Assembly (NCBI GenBank): GCA_033558025.1
Contig: JAUCEF010000008.1
Location: 2,480,001-2,544,000 of the forward strand
DNA length: 64,000 nucleotides
DNA from: Phytophthora sp. 'mugwort'
Taxonomy: Eukaryota > Oomycota > Peronosporomycetes > Peronosporales > Peronosporaceae
Direction of reading: 5' to 3'
This document shows, piece after piece, positions 51,262 through 61,899 of this stretch (positions are counted from its first letter, which is position 1; each line of letters begins with the position of its first letter). Under the pieces are notes generated by a model. The model made no database searches. It was not told the DNA's origin and worked only from the letters and a program-made list of their open reading frames with translations. The position numbers and the translations under genes are program-made.

Positions 51262-52320
51262 CTAGTCCCGGAAATGGCGTGTGGTGCTTGGACGCAGGTC
51301 AATTCCACGTTCGTGTAGCTCGTGCATCAGTTTAATGAATTCAGTGATAGAAACCTTCACCGCTCGGTTCGAGGTGAGTCCGCTAGCTTTCAACGCCGCC
51401 TCCACACGCTCCGTGATTGCCTGGTGCTTGTCTTCTCCTTCATCCAACGTATCCTCCTTGAACAAATACTGCGATCTCGCCGTCTTGGCGACCAACAATG
51501 CTCTCAAAGTCTTGTTCTTGCGTTCAAAACACAGTCTCAAGAGGGCATCAAACTTCTGGAAAAACATGCCGTCATCTGCAGGCAGCTCGGGCGTCAGTGC
51601 AGCGCGAGGCACGAGCTTAATCACCCTTGAGTCGACCTTCGGCGGCGGCAAAAAGTGCTCTCTCGACACTTCGACAACCGACGTTACATCCGCCACCAGC
51701 GCCGTGTTGACACTCAGTCGACTGTAGTTTTTGTTGCCGGGCTGAGCCAACAACCTTAACGCAAACTCCTCTTGCACCAGCAGCACCGCACACTTGAAGG
51801 TCGTCGGGAAGCGGTGCATGTAGCTCGAGAGTCTGGATACCACCAGGGACGACAACTGGTACGGAATGTTGGCCACGCAAGCATCAAACGTTTTCTCCTG
51901 TTTGTTCTCCTGGTCCACGTCCGTTACGAATCGGAAGTCCTCGAAGTCGGAATGCTCCACTACGAGGCTGCCGGCCTCAATCTCTGCTGGGAACCGAAGC
52001 TTTAGCTGTTCCACCATGCGGGGGTCGAACTCCACAGCGTGGACATTCACTTTGGGGTTCACTTGCAACAGCGCCGCCGTCAGGTTGCCTGTTCCGGGGC
52101 CAATCTCCAGCACGCGCATTGTGTCCGGACAAGTGCCCGAAAGGTTCGAAGCCGCCACGATCTGGTCCAAGATGCCATCGGAGACGAGAAGATGTTGCCC
52201 CAACTTGCGCTTGAGGTGCGGAGTGCCTCTTAGCCGAGACACATTGGTGGTGGACGCCCAATGACGACGCAGAGGTCCCAAAGTGGACACTCGGGATGCC
52301 AACCGAAGTGCCAACACCAT
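51262..52320 (-). CDS. DIM1: rRNA adenine dimethyltransferase, DIM1/KsgA family, 352 aa
   Basis: SAM-dependent enzyme that dimethylates two adjacent adenines in the 3' loop of small-subunit rRNA. ATG 52320 is chosen because the longer frame opens at TTG. Motifs: LKRKLGQHLLVSDGILDQIV, SAM motif I VLEIGPGTGNLTAALL, VHAVEFDPRMVEQLKLRF, catalytic motif IV NIPYQLSSLV, VLLVQEEFALRLLAQPG, and the tail VSITEFIKLMHELHERGI, which is typical of eukaryotic DIM1. The N-terminal 40 residues (MVLALRLASRVSTLGPLRRH) are basic and lack acids, like a mitochondrial presequence, so a mitochondrial version of the enzyme is possible. It is convergent with the preceding gene. It is the last clear host gene before the right TE block. 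Confidence 0.92.
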   Translation of the reverse strand: MVLALRLASRVSTLGPLRRHWASTTNVSRLRGTPHLKRKLGQHLLVSDGILDQIVAASNLSGTCPDTMRVLEIGPGTGNLTAALLQVNPKVNVHAVEFDPRMVEQLKLRFPAEIEAGSLVVEHSDFEDFRFVTDVDQENKQEKTFDACVANIPYQLSSLVVSRLSSYMHRFPTTFKCAVLLVQEEFALRLLAQPGNKNYSRLSVNTALVADVTSVVEVSREHFLPPPKVDSRVIKLVPRAALTPELPADDGMFFQKFDALLRLCFERKNKTLRALLVAKTARSQYLFKEDTLDEGEDKHQAITERVEAALKASGLTSNRAVKVSITEFIKLMHELHERGIDLRPSTTRHFRD

Positions 52321-52690
52321 GGTCTTTTTGTGGTGGCCAGGGGCCAAAGTAATGTTGCGCTCGGAAGTTGCACCTTGGGATTTATGTTGCTTTCATGGTG
52401 AAAATTTAAATTGGTGTAGATATTATTATTTTTAAGCACTTTCAAGTACCGTATTCCTTATGTGCTTGCCAACATGCCTATCGCGATTCGTACTTAGGTC
52501 CAGTAGCTGCCGTCTCATAAGTATACTATATTTAAGCATCTGGATAGCGTGGCGGAAGCGTCCGTACAAACGGCGAAAAACACAACGAGTGCTATCGAAA
52601 AAGGCAATTTTGGTACGAGATCCGTCGCCGGCAAACATGTTGAAGAACGGTGATCCGGATCAGAGATGGGAAAATGGCTGACGCAGTAGA
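52321..52690. other. Spacer at the right edge of the gene island
   Basis: It contains the promoter side of the DIM1 gene. No recognised gene or repeat; a TATATTTAAG-like stretch lies near 52528. Confidence 0.3.
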
Positions 52691-52907
52691 GCTGCGGCCA
52701 TTTTACAGTGAGTGGTCAGTAGGTAGGATGCGAACTGAAATCTCAATTCCCCTTTTTAGCCAACTCGACTTCAGTGCGCTAATAGTGCGCCCGATCCGCG
52801 GATCGGGTTCTAACAGGTTATGAGCCCAAATGACCAACACCACTGACGAGGTTGCCCGCGACGACGCGCCAACACCGACGCCAGCACCCGTTACTAGATT
52901 GGTCTGA
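52691..52907 (+). mobile_element. Copia-like remnant: LTR end, primer site and gag start
   Basis: TTCTAACA (52808-52815) is followed by GGTTATGAGCCC (52816-52827), which resembles the Copia primer-binding site complementary to an internal part of initiator tRNA. ATG 52830 then opens MTNTTDEVARDDAPTPTPAP, like oomycete Copia gag starts, and ends at TGA 52905-52907. Decayed coding continues to about 53030. No second LTR is visible in the window. The call rests on the layout LTR end-primer site-gag start. Confidence 0.45.
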
Positions 52908-53059
52908 CCGACGATGCCGAAGGAAAGAGCACCGCCGTCGCTCGCGCAAGGGGCAACGGTAACAACCTGGTGACCATGCGTTGGAAGCTGGGGACAACAC
53001 AGCAGAGCTGCTGACCCTCCTGCCTTCGATATAAATTATGCATATAAAATTATTTTTGT

Positions 53060-54299
53060 AGGGGTTGCCTGAAATAATTTATTTTCCGGGTTTGTTGCAC
53101 TAGAGCAAAAGTCGATGGACATGCGCGGATGGGGTAACACCCAGTCACCTTCACCACACGCCACCCAGCCATACCGACGTGTACAGTATTAGCTCATTCC
53201 GAACGATCCCGAGTTTCTGACCAGCAAGATCGGTACGTACTGATTCCGCTGTGTCCCAACGTCGAACACCGTGGAGAGGTCGTTCAGCATAAGTAGGCGG
53301 AACAAGAGGCACCGCGAGCACTGGGAAGGCAGCAGCCCAAAAACGAGCTCACGCCAGAACGCCAGATGAACGTGAACAACGAGGAGGGATTGTGCGCAAT
53401 AAGCACACGGCCTCAGTTCAAACGGGATGGCATGTCCACTGTGACCAACAAAGCCCAGCCCCGGCATGCAGCATCGGCTACTCCGTGGCCGATTTATGGA
53501 GATATTGAATGGCCCCCGGCTACCCGATTTACGTTGCCACAAGTAACGAGTAGCAGCGATACGTGGAAGATAGCAGCCAAGTACGAACCAAGGAGGTTGC
53601 TCAGGCTGGTACAACAATTTCCTTTCAGGTCAGCTCTTCTAACAGCGCTCAGTGATGAAGTGTGTGCAGTGGACGGCAGCCTGGAGGCATGACTGCCTGC
53701 ACTCTTGCCTCGTTACCTACAGGAATAGGGCATCGGACCAGTGATGCAACGATGGCTCGATGACTGGAAGCAGCGAACAGCCCGGATAACATCTGATGCA
53801 ATGCTAGCGCCCTTAATTGACAACATGGATGATTGGAGTAAGCTGAGGGATATCGGGTATGGAAGTGATGACCTTCTGCGACACTGTAACATTAGCAAAA
53901 AAACGGAAGACTGGCGAAACACATTCTGTGTGCAGTCCTGTATACGATGGAAATCAAAGTGCTCAGAAGCACGGAGGATTCAAACGACGATGGCGTGGTG
54001 GCAAGGGTTCGCAGGCATATGCAGGCACTAAGGCAACACAAACAGTATCGGAGGAGCTATACTTCATCAGATCGTGAGACGGACTGGTCGGGGATCGAGC
54101 GTTATTTGCGTCGGCTATTGAGCAAGATGTAACGCAACGCACCCTCAATACTAAGGGCTGCCTCCAGCAGCACACGGTCGACAATGCACCCGCGGGAGCA
54201 CTGATCACGAATGTATTCGGTATACTACCAAGTGAGAACTGAATCATCAGCCGCAAATCGGAGCTGTGGTTTTATTTTCAACAAGAGGGAAGAAATAGG
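53060..54299 (+). other. Uncharacterised TE-derived sequence, perhaps LINE ORF1 side
   Basis: Broken coding-like stretches occur (53366-53692 with WPIYGDIEWPPATRFTLPQV; 53741-54031 with DDWSKLRDIGYGSDDLLRHC). None has a recognised domain. Their place just upstream of the LINE endonuclease suggests the first ORF of the same element, but this is unproved. Confidence 0.3.
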
Positions 54300-54715
54300 G
54301 TATAAACGCAATATGTGAGAGGTTTCAAACTGAAGACAGGAGTCGGTGGATGGAGTCATGGCGTCGAGGTCCGATATATCAACACCCGGTGGCGTGGTGC
54401 ATACAAGAGACCCACGTAGACGACAAAGAAGTAGCACAAGACCTGACAAACATGTGGACACGAATGTGGGGTCAGCAGCGCAAGCAAGCCGGACCACCAC
54501 TATCGTACTGGAGTATAGGCACCGATAAAACAGGAGGAGTAGGAATTTTGCTTGAGCCATCTCGAGCAACGAAAGCGACAGCTTGACACCCCGAGCTGTG
54601 GACGAAGCGGGTGGTGGGTATCATGTTAGAGGAAATTGTATTCGTCAACATCTACGCGCCCAACGATCGTGAGGAACGGGAGCAGTTATGAGATGGCGTC
54701 AAACAAAAGAATACT
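54300..54715 (+). pseudogene. LINE endonuclease (APE type), 5' half
   Basis: Apurinic-type endonuclease of a non-LTR retrotransposon. Visible are VAWCIQETHVDDKEVAQDL (catalytic Glu), YWSIGTDKTGGVGILLEPSR, and IVFVNIYAPNDREEREQL (the conserved N-Y block). A TGA after SRATKATA and another after EREQL break it. The rest of the domain resumes 1.6 kb downstream at about 56340, after an inserted element. Confidence 0.75.
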
Positions 54716-56330
54716 AATGAACCTAAGTGCGAATCGTGATTTAAGCACACCATCGTTTTTTTAAGAAGGACATCTCCTCTTCCATTTGAGACCCTGAACG
54801 TCTTCTAGATATTCCAGCAGCCGAAGTTGTGGGCTCCGGCAAAACTCGTATCCCTTCTCAGAGCGAAAGCAACAAAAATGCTTTCGGCTCTCTAAATGTA
54901 AAATTGGCGTGAGATTCGATTGGTGCAATCCGTTGCGCGTAGTTCAAAGCGCAGAACCTTTGAGTCGCCACTCACATTAGTGACACACTGGGACCATAAG
55001 TATCATTTCGATTGACAGTGGAGGTAAGTATCAAAATAAAGCTGGAAGACTACGCCGCAGTCCCATACACCTGATCTTCGACTTTAAACTACTGCGGCCT
55101 GCGACCCGTTCCCTTCCTCTTCTTGGCCACTGCAGTGTCACTGATGAAGCCTGCCCCACGACAGTCGATGTTCTCCTTTGCAGTCTTAGCCATAGCTGCA
55201 CGGTAAACTCTGCGGGCCTGTTTAGCTTCTTTAGCATCTCCTTCTTGCTGCTCGTTTGGCGCGGCATAGATCTCTTCATCCTGAAACGCATCAGGCACGT
55301 ATCAGCGGATCTTGCTGTGCAGCTTCATCATCATCTCGGCATTTAGTGAAGGCGGGGTCAGGTCTTCAAGGAAGTGCGTGAGCATGCAACCACCTTGTTG
55401 CCCCTGGTCAATCTACCGTCCACCTTGCGCAGAAAATCTTGATCCACGGTTCATCGTCAGGGCCCTTTTTGGCCTGGACTAAGCCGGGCTTCGCTGCCTC
55501 CATGCTAAAAAAAACTGATACTGCTGGACCCCACCAAGTTGTACAGATCTGTTACTAGTGGTTTGTAGCTCTTGAAAAAGTGGCTCTCACGAGAAATACA
55601 CACTGTGACGTTTGAGGTTCGGAGCCGTCGACAGCGGCAACAAGGTGATCCATAATCTAGTAGTCCGTGCGACCCACGTGCTTGCGAATGTGACCGAACC
55701 CACGATCACAGGAGTTTTTTGTGTGCCCCTCGACGAAAAACTTGTAGTCAACTCGCTGCAGGGTGCCCATGTGGACTTGGGCCAAAAAGAAGTTGATCAC
55801 GCGGTTGTTCTTGTTCTGCCCTGAACAATTGTCTGCGCAGACATCGAGGTGGGTCTTACCGGCAGCAGTAGCACCTTACGAATAAGTGCTGCAGCATCGA
55901 GTTAATCTGGTCATTGCCCTTTCCGCCGCCTGCAAACTCGTCGTACAAGTAGTTGGATTGGACCCCACGTTCTCATAGTAGATGTCAAACATATATCACA
56001 CCCAGCAACCGGCAGAAATACCACTGCGAAAGCGTGGTGGTGACCGACGGGGGGGGAGAGGGGGGGGGAGGGGGGGGAGGGGCGATAGACGGCTCCGGCG
56101 AAGAGTGACCTGCGGAGGCAGGAGATGAAGGCGTGATCTGGTCGACAAGCATCGTCAAGGGAGACAGGTATCTTGCTGAAAACATCTTGAGTGAGCTCGG
56201 TTTAGTGACCGTTGATTTCTCAACCACAAACCGGTCCATTTCTCGAAACTTCAGATAAGTACGGAAATTGATGGCTCAACTTTGGAGGCGATTATCTCGA
56301 TAACACTAAAATGTTGATTAGTATCATTTG
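54716..56330 (-). mobile_element. Transposon inserted in the LINE, with GQNKNN/GHTKNSCD-type DDE-like ORF
   Basis: This stretch separates the two halves of the LINE endonuclease and has minus-strand coding. Reading leftwards from 56239: a Pro-rich run (encoded by poly-G on the plus strand), then THLDVCADNCSGQNKNNRVI, FFLAQVHMGTLQRVDYKFFV, EGHTKNSCDRGFGHIRKH, then AAMAKTAKENIDCRGAGFIS and a basic end near 55083. The ADNCSGQNKNN...GHTKNSCD pair recurs in transposon-derived DUF proteins and could supply two catalytic acids. The exact superfamily is not recognised. No TIR was found by eye, so the borders are approximate. Multiple stops show decay. Confidence 0.5.
56049..56083. repeat. Poly-G/GA tract
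   Basis: Four G-runs of 5-10 bases separated by A or AGA. On the minus strand it encodes a Pro run. It can form a G-quadruplex and is prone to slippage. Confidence 0.9.
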
Positions 56331-57053
56331 GTATTGGGTCGTCTCTTATTCAGATCATTGAAGGACTGGTCGTGGCCGACAGCGGAAGTCATCTTGGTGG
56401 GGGACCTCAACTGTGTCCAAAGTCCGCACCTAGATAGGCTAGGAGGTAATCGCACTGGAGGCCGGAAAGTGCGGCGATACAGGACCTGGTACAAACTTTG
56501 GACTTGGAAGACGCCTGTATCTTAGCGTCGCCGATCGGGGAGATGGGTGAACCTGAGCCCACTGAATTTTTACGTACTGGAGCGCTACAGCAGCAAGTCG
56601 GATCGATAGATTCTATGTGCTGCAAGCATCGTCAGGGCTAGCGCAAGAAGTGTCAACCAAAGCACCACCACTCCAATCATATCATCAAGTGTCAAGATGC
56701 ATTTGAAAGACAGTACTTGGAACCGACCAATGCAGCGTACCGGTGAAAGGATCACGTATCCTATCCGATTGTCACAACCGGAGCGAGTGCATAGTAATCT
56801 GATGAACGTACTGGAGAAGCATGGGACGGGGCAAATGCGACCGAGGAAGTACCGATTGTGACCGACTATAAGGAGAGCCAGTCAATGCCATCATTTGATA
56901 GCGTTCGGCTATACGTGTGTAATATGTATAGCCCGGTTAAAGTATCTTAGCGATTTTCTAGCAGTTTGCAGGTCGTAGTGAGTGAAGACAGCAAGGCTGG
57001 GATCGACTACAACACAACATCGAACCCTTTTAAAAACGTCATGTATTATTTGC
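56331..57053 (+). pseudogene. LINE endonuclease, 3' half, and downstream remnant
   Basis: WPTAEVILVGDLNCVQSPHL followed by DRLGG is the catalytic D-x-N block of the APE-type endonuclease, and it continues the domain that stopped at 54715. Traces of the next block (SPIGEMGEPEPTEFLRTGAL) appear in another frame to about 56610. The remainder to 57053 is decayed LINE sequence without a recognisable reverse transcriptase. Confidence 0.65.
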
Positions 57054-58254
57054 TTATAGGCACATGAGCATATAGCGACAACGCAGGTATTGCAGAGCCT
57101 TCTTGCTCAGCTCGCCGACATCTTCAGAGCCGCAAAACATCTCAAATGCGAGCAGAACATAGATACCGCAATTATAGCTATCGATTTGGACACTCATCCC
57201 CGATGCGTACTGCTCCGCTCGGTGTCGTCCATCCCTTGGCGACAGGTACAGGTTGACACGTTGTACGATCGATCGCTCGTTTAGGACGTAGCTTGACTGC
57301 ATCGGATCAAATGTTTTGATAATGCTCGTTCTCGAGTTGACCAAGATCGCACAGCAGTGATTGCCGTTGCAATTGATCGGTATCAAAATGTGCTCCTTGT
57401 TGATGTCTTCGAATACGCTCTTCAAAATGTCACCAGGTATGGCTACTGATTCTCTCGACACGGGGCCCCAAACCGTAGGATCAAACAACTATGACGTCGT
57501 CCCGTAGGACGAGAAGTTTTGCCATCACATCATTTGCATCTTCGCTGAGCTGGAACTTGCATTCAAAATCGAGCATGTTCGTCTATGAATACCAAATAAA
57601 CGCATCAGATTAGTGCTATTGAGTTTGGCTTTCACGATCTGATTTATCGGTTCAGGAAGGATAGGGATGTTGTCCAGCTTTGCCTCAAAGTCATGATATC
57701 TCGGCGGGATATCCACCGAGAAATCGATCGTTGTTGTCCAGACTCGAACCATGTTTGGTGTTCAGTGTCCCCACCGCTTTGTGACACGACTTCATTATCG
57801 CTAGTGCAGTGGTGGCAACCACAACATTGGTTTCTGCCAAAGCCGAGTGGTTCGTTTGGAGGGTGGTAACCTCCTTTGACGCTCTCGTGAGGAGGTCTTT
57901 GTCCAGAATGCGCGAGATTTCCGATGGACCTAATAGCGCCTTGCCAGAGGGTAATAACTTGCCAAATCGGTGGGCTATAGGGGGTTTCATTTTTTCCCTC
58001 AAATACAAACAATTGAATTACTTGAGATGGTATCCGCACGTGGCGGAAATTGCTTCGTGCGTGAGGAGGTCCGTAATCAACGAAAGGTTCACTGCTTGCC
58101 GTGTAGTCTCCGAATCAATAGTCGCCATCCGAATTGCTAGATTTCGCTTTGCCTTTTTGACCTTGGGTTTCTGTTTCGGGTGTTCGCGAGCTTTAACCGG
58201 GATTGTTATCCCAAACCCAACATCCTCTGTATGAAGCGGCTCGACGGTAAGCAT
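57054..58254 (-). pseudogene. Ulp1-like C48 cysteine protease region attached to the left MULE copy
   Basis: The frame 57488-57054 carries the Ulp1/SENP catalytic signature: HILIPINCNGNHCCAILVNS (His), KTFDPMQSS (Asp) and QIDSYNCGIYVLLAFEMFCG (Gln and Cys). Upstream pieces (58254-57525, with IPILPEPINQIVKAKLNSTN and DANDVMAKLLVLRDDVIVV) are in other frames. The region lies directly downstream of the MULE transposase on the same strand, so the original protein or element probably combined both. In plants, some MULEs also carry Ulp1-like genes. The catalytic residues persist, but frames upstream are broken. Confidence 0.7.
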
Positions 58255-58269
58255 TTCGGTCCAGCCGTT

Positions 58270-58315
58270 ACCAACTGCTCGACAGATTCCACCGACTGCT
58301 CCACCGACTGATCAA
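58270..58315 (-). repeat. 12-bp repeat cluster 3, left MULE copy
   Basis: Tandem ACCGACTG(A/C)TCC-type units (reverse complement of CAGTCGGT) of 12 bp. In the protein they encode VDQSVEQSVESVEQLV. Confidence 0.8.
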
Positions 58316-59283
58316 CGCGTGCTCCTGCATTGTTCACGGACAGCTGAGTACTAACATCTGTGTTGCTGGTGTTGTCGTCATTGTCGGGCCCATCCAACGT
58401 CGATGGGTTCTCACCGTCGATTTGCATGGCGGAGAGCTCGTTAAATCGCTTTGTTTCGAAGATGGTAGAGACTTTCGATAATGTCTTCATCGCATCGCGG
58501 AGCTCAGGCATTCCCAAACAACTCACGGACTCATAAATACTCGTAGCAAGATAATTAGCCTCGCGGGAATTTCGGTTGGAATCCCAGGGATTCTTTGGCT
58601 CGGGCAAAACAGCGTTCACAGCAAATGAAAATTCGACGAATCACCACTGGTAATTGAGGCTCATTCATAAGAGCCAACGCGGATTCAGTAGCTGGGTAGG
58701 TATAACCGTCTCCATATCTAGGCTTTTTCGGATGTAGAATACGTGTCGGCACGGCAGACGCCGCGTGCTCATGAACAAACACGAGCACCCCCATGTCGCT
58801 TGCTCAAGGTGTACTCCACACATGGCTCATCCAGACAGTTTTTATCGACGGAAGCGTTCTTAATAAGGAACAACCTTGGAAATGCCTCGTAGGAAGTGTA
58901 GACAATCGACCCAGTTGCATATGCATATTGCTTATGAATTAGCATACACACGTGCTCGTTAACTAAGTTAGCAACAACCCCCATCTCTCTGTCATAACCT
59001 TCATCGACAACCAATGATACCTCCGACGCTCGATCATACAGCAGCTGCTCCGCTTGGTTCGGGTAAAATATATTCGTTGCCAAGCACTCGTCCAGCCCCA
59101 ACGATGACTTTACAACCTCTTTCATATGCTTCCACGACGACTCCAGTCGGTTGTTGGTGTTATTGCCTAGCGTGACGGCAGTCCTCCTGCTTGTAGAAGC
59201 ACCACCACATGTCTCGACCGTTATCCCAGCTTTTGGTGAACTATGCTTCAAAAGGGTGGATAGTGTCGTTCATGTCACACACT

Positions 59284-59350
59284 ACACCGACTGCACCGAC
59301 TGCATCCGACGTCACATCCAGGTCGGTATCTACTTGACCGACTGCCACCG
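59284..59350 (-). repeat. 12-bp repeat cluster 2, left MULE copy
   Basis: Repeats of ACCGACTGC and related units (9-12 bp) between the nuclease core and the helical C-terminal region. Confidence 0.75.
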
Positions 59351-60360
59351 TCTCCACATTCTCGTCGCGAACTACTCGACGCAAACCAATTGAGGTCACT
59401 GTTGCAAATACCGCTAATACTTCTCGTACTCACGCTCACTCCGCGCATACACCAACATATCGCAGCTGTGACTTCTGCCAAGAAGAGAACGTGTAGTCAG
59501 CGCAGGCAATCTATTCGCGCAGGTACTTCACGACTGAAATTGGCATAACAGCACCCGCATGTGCGCCTTCAAAACTCCGATCTCAGTAAAGTCTTTGTCG
59601 ACGATGACACACTGCAACTTTGTCCAGGCTGGATTATTTTTTTCTTGAACTCTCGATGGTCTTGAAAAAAGAGTCTCACTGCGTTCATTCTTCAGTATTG
59701 CATGCTGGACGTACTGACCCTTGCCGAAGGCGTCGTGTGCCATGAACGCAAAACCTTATATTTCGAAATATTTGTGCCGTGCATCGCATCGATCAACACT
59801 TCAGGAAAGCGGCGATAGATATCCAGCATGTGTTTGGTCTGCAAGGTGATACAAGTGACAAATTTCTGACCACCACAATACAGTATCGTTAGTTTTGGTC
59901 AAACACACAGTCTCATTCAGCCACAGCGGTACGAACCTTTCCATTGGCAGCTCGTTACACGTAGATGTGTCCGATATTTCCTGCTTGTCCAACGATTCCG
60001 TTGCTGAGCGCATGACGTGGAGCCTCTCTCACGTTTTTTTCAGAGTTAGAATTAGATTCTAGACGTCTTGTGGCGTCGGCTTGCTGTCTGTATTCTCCAC
60101 GAGAAACTTCAGGATACTCTTGGCCTTTGCCCCGGCTTTTCGAAGCGATTCAACCGTGTCTATAGCACCATCGTCCACTGACATTCGATTAGCTACATAC
60201 TGCTTATAGAGCCGCAAATGAAGCCTGTGATTGTGCGTGAGAAATGTCTTGGTCACACAGACCGCAAACTTCGAAGGCGAGTTGGTCACCTCACGAACAC
60301 ATACGTTGAGCTACCACACACATTTAAAGTTAGACAAAGCCACCAACAAGACACGACCAC

Positions 60361-60438
60361 CACAGACTGATGTGACCGACTCACAATCACCACATACGGA
60401 TGCGACCGACTCACCTGTACTTTGCAGTCGATCGGTCG
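60361..60438 (-). repeat. 12-bp repeat cluster 1, left MULE copy
   Basis: GACCGACTCACA-type units and CAGACTGATG lie in the likely intron after the N-terminal zinc region of the transposase. Confidence 0.7.
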
Positions 60439-60957
60439 AACTTCCTGCCGTGGCCGTTTGCCTTGTCCGTGTATCTGTACTTGCCCCCATGCGTGCAAAT
60501 TTAGGTCTTCGCGTACGTCTCCTATTCGTCTGGGATCAGCGCCCGAAGCACTCCGTGCTGCTTTAACCGCCTTGTTCCGATCTCCGACGCTTTGTGAAGA
60601 TCGTTTGCAAAATATCTGTACCACTAACATCATACACATCTCCCTCCAGCTTACCTGGAACGTCTTCTTCTGATAGCCGTCCAGATATGCGTGGAACTGG
60701 TCCCACGACCAAAATTGTGTCTGCTCGGGGTCAGGGCACCGCACGTGGTGGCATTCATCGGCTCCAGGATCTTCAATCGACCTGCTTCCGGCCCCAGACG
60801 CTTTACTGTAGTCTCCTACGCACCAGCTGAAGTCGCCTGACCCGCCCGAGACCTCTTCTCCCTCCGATTCGAATTCCCAGCTGGCATCCGAATCCTGGTC
60901 GTCTTCGCCGGCGCCCGAGACCCGGCCGTCGCCCAAGTCATCGTTGTCTGCGTTCAA

Positions 60958-61288
60958 AGAATACCGCTATCGCGGCTGCAGCGGGCGCTCCATGATAGGC
61001 TGTCCTGCTTTCTCCAGACCCCCCCCAAATGAGTGGTTCACACGGACATGTATACCCGTATACGCTGGCATCCGCCCAGATTCGGGTTAGGGCCCGGAAC
61101 TTTCCTTGCTTGTGCTAATGTACCACTGTCCAGTCGATCACAATATTTACTCTCCAATTTTATACAAGTCTGCAAAGACACTCATTCGGGGAAACGCGTG
61201 TCGAGCAAACGAATGGAGCCAGGAACGGAGCGGAGATTAAGGAAGCGGCCCCGTTGGACTCTCTCGAAGGGGGGGGGGAGGGATCGCT
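60958..61288. other. Junction between the two head-to-head MULE copies
   Basis: The two transposase starts face each other across about 330 bp. A long G-run lies at 61269-61279 and another inside the plus copy at 61325-61339. No gene is seen. It should contain the termini or promoters of the two elements, but no clear inverted repeat was found by eye. Confidence 0.4.
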
Positions 61289-61324
61289 ATGAAGCTGAGG
61301 CTGGGATATCGACTCTGCCAAGTC

Positions 61325-61339
61325 GGGGGGGGGGGGGGG
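61325..61339. repeat. Poly-G tract in the right MULE copy
   Basis: An uninterrupted run of about 15 G lies in the N-terminal coding part, only 50 bp after another G-run (61269-61279). Slippage here would shift the frame of the transposase. Confidence 0.9.
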
Positions 61340-61827
61340 TCTGATGCATCTTCGACAGACGGTGATGTGTTGTGGCGCGCGGACTCCACCTTAATCGATA
61401 CGTCTCGGGTCAGTAGCAAGTCCATCGAAGATCCGAGCTCCGAAGAGGGATGTCTACACGAGTGTCCAGATTTGGAGTAGACGCAATTCGCTTCGTGGGA
61501 TGAATTTCACGCCTACATGGACGAGTACCAGAAAAAAACGCCACAGGCAAGTACGCAGCGGTGAATTATTTCGTACGAACTGTACGCTAAGCTAACGTTT
61601 ACTCTGCAGGTTTCCCGAGGTCGCTCTAACAAGAGCCTAAGCGAACGCACAAGTGTATCCAGCGCTCACAAGCGTCGTCTGCGTCGCTGATTTCAGCCGA
61701 ATGGAAGATCTACGCTAAGACTTTGATCTGCACCCACGGAGCCAAGCATAACTACCGGGGTTAAGGCAACGCCCGCGGCAGGAAGTGCGTCCTATTAAGT
61801 GCAAGACACAGGTATGTGGTTACTTTA

Positions 61828-61899
61828 GTCGATCGCAGTCTGTTGCCGTCTGTCGCAGTCGGTCACGTTCTGGTACCGACTTGGCAGTCGGTCGCATCC
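61828..61899 (+). repeat. 12-bp repeat cluster 1, right MULE copy
   Basis: Units such as TCGCAGTCTGT, TCGCAGTCGGTCACG and GGCAGTCGGTCGCAT follow a GTATGT donor-like site, so they probably lie in an intron. Confidence 0.75.

Larger units (their letters stand above)
58255..60957 (-). pseudogene. MULE transposase, left copy (minus strand, decayed)
   Basis: Mutator-like transposase. The N-terminus at 60957 is acidic (EFESEGEEVSGGSGDFSW) and then has FWSWDQFHAYLDGYQKKTFQ. A splice-like GTAAGC follows. The zinc-binding part is near 60500 (LNLHAWGQVQ) and 60290 (FAVCVTKTFLTHNHRLHLRL). The nuclease core at 59740-59590 has AHDAFGKGQYVQHAILKNER and KLQCVIVDKDFTEIGVLKAH. The helical region at 59180-58900 has GNNTNNRLESSWKHMKEVVK and YDREMGVVANLVNEHVCMLI. 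A Gln-Ser-Val repeat linker ends the chain at 58330-58270. It is a sister of the plus-strand copy at 61289. Confidence 0.8.
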
